Of a stretch of DNA of 9,137 nucleotides, positions 6,424 to 9,137 are shown in pieces (within the stretch, counting starts at the first letter, position 1; every line of letters starts with the position of its first letter). The notes beneath the pieces were generated by a model. That model did not search any database and was not told the DNA's origin. It saw nothing but the letters and a program-made list of their open reading frames with translations. The stretch covers positions 1-9,137 of the forward strand of contig JAQVEQ010000116.1 of the NCBI GenBank assembly GCA_028697875.1, written 5' to 3'. Made by a program: the position numbers and the translations under genes. The stretch is from Novosphingobium sp. (GTDB taxonomy: Bacteria; Pseudomonadota; Alphaproteobacteria; Sphingomonadales; Sphingomonadaceae).

Positions 6424-6437
6424 CACGAAAAATCGTG
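6424..6437 (+). other. Hairpin CACGA-AAAA-TCGTG at the transcript 5' end
   Basis: Perfect 5-bp arms enclose an AAAA loop, ending eight bases before the AGGAG ribosome binding site (6445-6449). Lying at the predicted transcript start, it could be a 5' stabilising hairpin in RNA or an operator in DNA. Sequence alone does not decide between these. Confidence 0.35.
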
Positions 6438-6458
6438 TTGAAACAGGAGACTACATTC

Positions 6459-9137
6459 ATGAGGGTCGCATTTGTCCGCAAGGGCTTGTCAGCAAGCGTG
6501 TCCGTAATTGGTCTGTGCGTCGGCGGGGCCGCCTTGGCCCAGACGGTTCCCGGGGCCGACCTGCCTCTTTCCTACACCGTGGATGCAGCCGACGTTATCA
6601 CGACCGGCGTCACGGACATCGCTGCGCCGAACGCCATGGCGACGGTGAACACCGTTCCGAGCGGGACCTTCACGCAGACCTATGCCGGCGCCTCCAACGG
6701 CGACGATGCGGATCTCTTCCTTGAGAACGCCGGGTCCGTGGGCATCTTCGCCGATGCCGTTTCGACGCCGGATGCCGGCTTCGCGACTCAGGCCGACGCG
6801 GGAATCGAGGACGCGATCTATCAGGTCGTGACATCGCCCAACGCAGTGCTGACGGCAACGATGATCAATTCCGGCGACCTGACCATCGGGGCGACGGCCG
6901 ATGCCAGCGGCACCGCCAATGGCGGCGACGTCGTATCCAACGCGACGGCGAGCCTCGTCGGCGGCGTCCATCAGGAAGCGACTGTCGAAGGCGGCGGCGA
7001 CGGATCGGCAACGGTCACCGGCACCAATGACGGAACTTACGAAGCCTTCGCGCAGGCCAGTGCGTCCTCGGATGGCGATTCGAACGCCGACGCATCGCTG
7101 GAAGAAGCCATCTTCATGCGCTCGCAAGCCAATGGCGCGGGCGACGGGACGACCCTGACCACCTTGACCAACAATGGCGAACTCGATTTCTGGGCCAGCG
7201 CCGTCAGCGACAGCCGGGACGGCAATGCGACGGCCAGTGCTGCGGCCGGAGGCGGCGAACACGGCTTGATCCATATCCGGGCCGCGACCAATGGCGTTGG
7301 CCAGGATTCGGCGACGGCGGACTTCGAAAATGCCGCCGGTGCCACCCTGGCGGTTTCCGCCGATGCGACGGCGACCGGCCCCCTGGACACCTCTGCCTCG
7401 GCCCTGGCCGACGGCGCCATCGTCATGAAGGGCCAGGCCAGCGGTGCAGACGATGGCGACATCACCATCGGCCTCACGAATGATGGCGACATCTCGATCG
7501 CCGCCAATGCGACGGCCACTTCGACCGGTGCGGACGGAAGCGCGCAGGCATCGTCGAGCCTGAGTTCGGCCATTGTCCAGACCGCGGAAGCCGGCGGCCC
7601 CGAATCGTACATCGGCCGCACCGCCATGGTAACGCTCGAAAACGGCGGGACCATCACCATCAGCGGATCGTCGACGGCGACCGCGATCGGTCCGGTGAGT
7701 GCCATGACCCTGATCGAGGCGGGGATACTCCAGGAAGCGGAAATGACCGGCGCGGCCGAGACTCATTTCAGCAACGACGGGTCCGTCCTCGTCACCGGCA
7801 GCGCGAGCGGTTCGGGTTCGAGTGCCAAGGTCTACACCCATGTCCGCGGGCTTGAGCAGGAACTGTTCGGACTCGGCGGCGGCGGCGCGGGCGCGGCCAC
7901 TTTCGCCAATGCCGGCGACTTCACGGTGACGGCTTCCGCCACTGCCCTTGCCGAAGGCAATGGGGGGGCCCAAGCCGACGCCGAAGGCTACAAGCTGTGG
8001 GGCGAGCCACTGAATATCGCTGTCACCAACGATGGCGATTTCACGGTGACGTCGACCGCCACTTCGGATGGCAGCGCCTATGCATCGGCGCTCGGCATGG
8101 GCTTCTACGCGACCTTCGATCCGACGGTGGAAGTGCCCGAAGAAGACGAGGGCCATGGCCATGGCGGCGAAAACGGCGGTGAAGGTCACGGCGGCGAAGG
8201 CGACCCCGTCGTCTGGGAAGAAGTCGCGGCCAACACCATTGCCGGATCGCTGGTCAATAATGGCAATCTCGTCGTTTCGGCCGTTGCCGCACCCGGCCTC
8301 GGCGATTCCGAAGCCCAGGCTACCGGCGTCTATTTCGAAGCCGCCGTTGCCAAGGCGACGCTCACCAATGCCGGCCTGATCGACGTTTCGGCCGTGACCG
8401 ACGGCGGTGCCAGCGCCGCATACGGCATCGTTATCAACGACTTCGCGGATTCGCCCATCCTTCCCGAAGAAGGCGACGTCTTCACCATCAACAACGTTGC
8501 CGGTGTGATCCATGCTCGCGAGAGCTACGATGGCGGAGCGACGTGGACGTGGGGCGATGCGATCAATTCGGTCTATGCGCCGAATGCGGTTGTCATCAAC
8601 CTGATGGGCGACGGCACGACCTATATGGATCACTACCCGACGGGTCCGTGGGTCTACGGCGACATCTACGGCAACATCGAGCTTTCGGCGGACGACACGG
8701 TCAACGTGTCGGCTGGCGAGACCTGGTTCGACGGTCTGATCAATGCCGAAGCCTACGCTGCGTGGGCTGACGATAACGATCCGGAACCGACCGATCCTTC
8801 GCTCTATGCCGATGGTACGCTCAACATCCTCGACGGCGGCGTGCTGTTCATGCGCGACGATCGCGGGGAAGCGGACGATGCGGCCGACTACGTCGGTCCG
8901 TCGCATGCCTTCGTGGATACTTTCACGATGGAATCGGGCGGTGTGCTGGCACTCGAACTGCCGAGCGGTCCGGTCGGCGGCGCCCAGGCGTTCGGGACCT
9001 ATCCGACGGTCTATGCCAACAGCATCGACCTGGCCGATGGCGCGATCATCGAAGCGCGTCCGTCGAGCAGCAATGGCCTGTATGACGACAGCTACTTCTT
9101 CGACAACGTCATCGAGACCGGCACTGACGGTGTCCTC
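6459..9137 (+). CDS. Acidic repeat surface protein, probable autotransporter passenger (runs off window)
   Basis: The visible 893 residues begin with a classical Sec signal peptide: positive RVAFVRK, a hydrophobic core, and a signal-peptidase site ALA|Q after residue 27. Residues 89 to about 690 consist of some 13 imperfect units beginning N-x-G and followed by beta strands rich in A, T, S and V, suggesting a beta-helix or solenoid. An acidic His/Gly insert lies at about 557-582. After about 688 the character changes to an aromatic-rich segment (TWTWGD, PWVYGDIYGN) and then strands resembling the end of a passenger. The mature part seen has no cysteine, only four lysines and nine arginines, and many Asp and Glu, so it is very acidic. 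AGGAG at 6445-6449 is nine bases before the ATG. No RTX nonapeptides are seen. The C-terminal barrel expected of an autotransporter lies outside the window, so a different secretion route remains possible. Substrate and partner are unknown. Confidence 0.85.
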   Translation, partial: MRVAFVRKGLSASVSVIGLCVGGAALAQTVPGADLPLSYTVDAADVITTGVTDIAAPNAMATVNTVPSGTFTQTYAGASNGDDADLFLENAGSVGIFADAVSTPDAGFATQADAGIEDAIYQVVTSPNAVLTATMINSGDLTIGATADASGTANGGDVVSNATASLVGGVHQEATVEGGGDGSATVTGTNDGTYEAFAQASASSDGDSNADASLEEAIFMRSQANGAGDGTTLTTLTNNGELDFWASAVSDSRDGNATASAAAGGGEHGLIHIRAATNGVGQDSATADFENAAGATLAVSADATATGPLDTSASALADGAIVMKGQASGADDGDITIGLTNDGDISIAANATATSTGADGSAQASSSLSSAIVQTAEAGGPESYIGRTAMVTLENGGTITISGSSTATAIGPVSAMTLIEAGILQEAEMTGAAETHFSNDGSVLVTGSASGSGSSAKVYTHVRGLEQELFGLGGGGAGAATFANAGDFTVTASATALAEGNGGAQADAEGYKLWGEPLNIAVTNDGDFTVTSTATSDGSAYASALGMGFYATFDPTVEVPEEDEGHGHGGENGGEGHGGEGDPVVWEEVAANTIAGSLVNNGNLVVSAVAAPGLGDSEAQATGVYFEAAVAKATLTNAGLIDVSAVTDGGASAAYGIVINDFADSPILPEEGDVFTINNVAGVIHARESYDGGATWTWGDAINSVYAPNAVVINLMGDGTTYMDHYPTGPWVYGDIYGNIELSADDTVNVSAGETWFDGLINAEAYAAWADDNDPEPTDPSLYADGTLNILDGGVLFMRDDRGEADDAADYVGPSHAFVDTFTMESGGVLALELPSGPVGGAQAFGTYPTVYANSIDLADGAIIEARPSSSNGLYDDSYFFDNVIETGTDGVL
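7908..8067 (+). repeat. Two adjacent repeat units with DNA-level similarity, 120-bp period
   Basis: Bases 7908-7946 and 8028-8066 match at about 30 of 39 positions, including an identical TTCACGGTGACG in each. The offset is exactly 120 bp (40 codons). Most other units are similar only at protein level, so this pair looks like the most recent duplication or a conversion event. Confidence 0.55.
7962..7968 (+). repeat. Seven-G homopolymer inside the surface-protein gene
   Basis: The run spans the codons AAT GGG GGG GCC. Slippage by one base would shift the frame and end the protein early. Such tracts serve as phase-variation switches in some bacterial surface genes. Seven bases is short, and chance in GC-rich DNA is a fair alternative. 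Confidence 0.3.
8127..8207 (+). other. Acidic His/Gly-rich insert in the surface protein
   Basis: Residues 557-582 open with VEVPEEDE and continue as Gly with His at 566, 568 and 577 plus Glu. The segment interrupts the repeat spacing between the units at 524 and 600. The DNA contains tandem GGCCAT copies. It may be a flexible exposed loop or a metal-binding patch; neither can be shown from sequence. Confidence 0.5.

Larger units (their letters stand above)
6723..8528 (+). repeat. About 13 degenerate N-x-G protein repeats
   Basis: Unit starts, placed at the conserved Asn, are residues 90, 137, 190, 238, 291, 341, 395, 439, 484, 524, 600, 637 and 678. Spacing is mostly 37-54 residues, with one of 76 that contains the His/Gly insert. 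A typical unit reads TNDGDFTVTSTATSDGS, with alternating small residues after the turn. Later units are shorter than earlier ones (about 50 falling to about 40). This is intragenic repetition in the encoded protein, not a satellite at the DNA level. Confidence 0.8.

Noticed and set aside
6723..8528. Periodic repeats as RTX calcium-binding nonapeptides or a CRISPR array
   Set aside because: There is no GGxGxDxxx series, and the repeats are degenerate in-frame protein units rather than identical DNA repeats with unique spacers.
6489..8906. Long minus-strand open frame (805 codons) opposite the surface protein
   Set aside because: Its product is low-complexity Arg/Gly-rich with no motif, while the plus strand has a promoter, ribosome binding site, signal peptide and ordered repeats. 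Biased codon use in GC-rich DNA keeps the antisense frame open.

Overview
The window is GC-rich, tightly packed DNA of alphaproteobacterial character, most likely from a sphingomonad or erythrobacter relative. This rests on the look of the flagellin, the GC-biased codon use, the translationally coupled ABC exporter and the long acidic autotransporter-like protein. No rRNA marker is present, so the assignment is an inference. No tRNA, rRNA, CRISPR array, insertion sequence or integrase was seen.

Left part (1-1831), motility. A sigma-54 enhancer-binding regulator, cut by the window edge, reads leftward from 679. A compact 279-residue flagellin gene reads rightward from 917. The 237-bp gap holds a sigma-54-type -24/-12 element (855-869) with a good ribosome binding site downstream. 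About 100 bp upstream of it lie two abutting short palindromes (753-774), and between them an AT-rich dyad (812-827). This is the layout expected if the regulator, or a relative, drives flagellin from an upstream enhancer. A strong bidirectional terminator (1787-1831) separates flagellin from the convergent exporter operon.

Middle part (1867-6094), a three-gene leftward operon for a tripartite ABC exporter: ATPase (5390-6094), double-length FtsX-type permease (3030-5393) and HlyD/MFP periplasmic adaptor (1867-3033). Both junctions are 4-base start/stop overlaps (GTGA and ATGA), so translation is coupled. The adaptor carries the R-x3-L-x6-S spacing that lets AcrA-type adaptors dock on a TolC-like outer-membrane channel. 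No such channel is encoded here. The substrate cannot be read from the sequence.

Right part (6095-9137). A 364-bp divergent intergenic region is unusually rich in symmetry: overlapping dyads built from repeated AATC/GATT tetramers, two GAATC (GANTC) sites, a TTGACA -35 with a dyad across it, and a hairpin near the predicted transcript start. It leads into a secreted, strongly acidic, cysteine-free (mature part) protein with about 13 imperfect repeats. This is probably the passenger of an autotransporter adhesin whose C-terminal barrel lies beyond the window.

Overall these are recognisable families. The least explained parts are the control region at 6290-6440 and the repeat architecture of the acidic surface protein. 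I did not find convincing evidence of an entirely new system.
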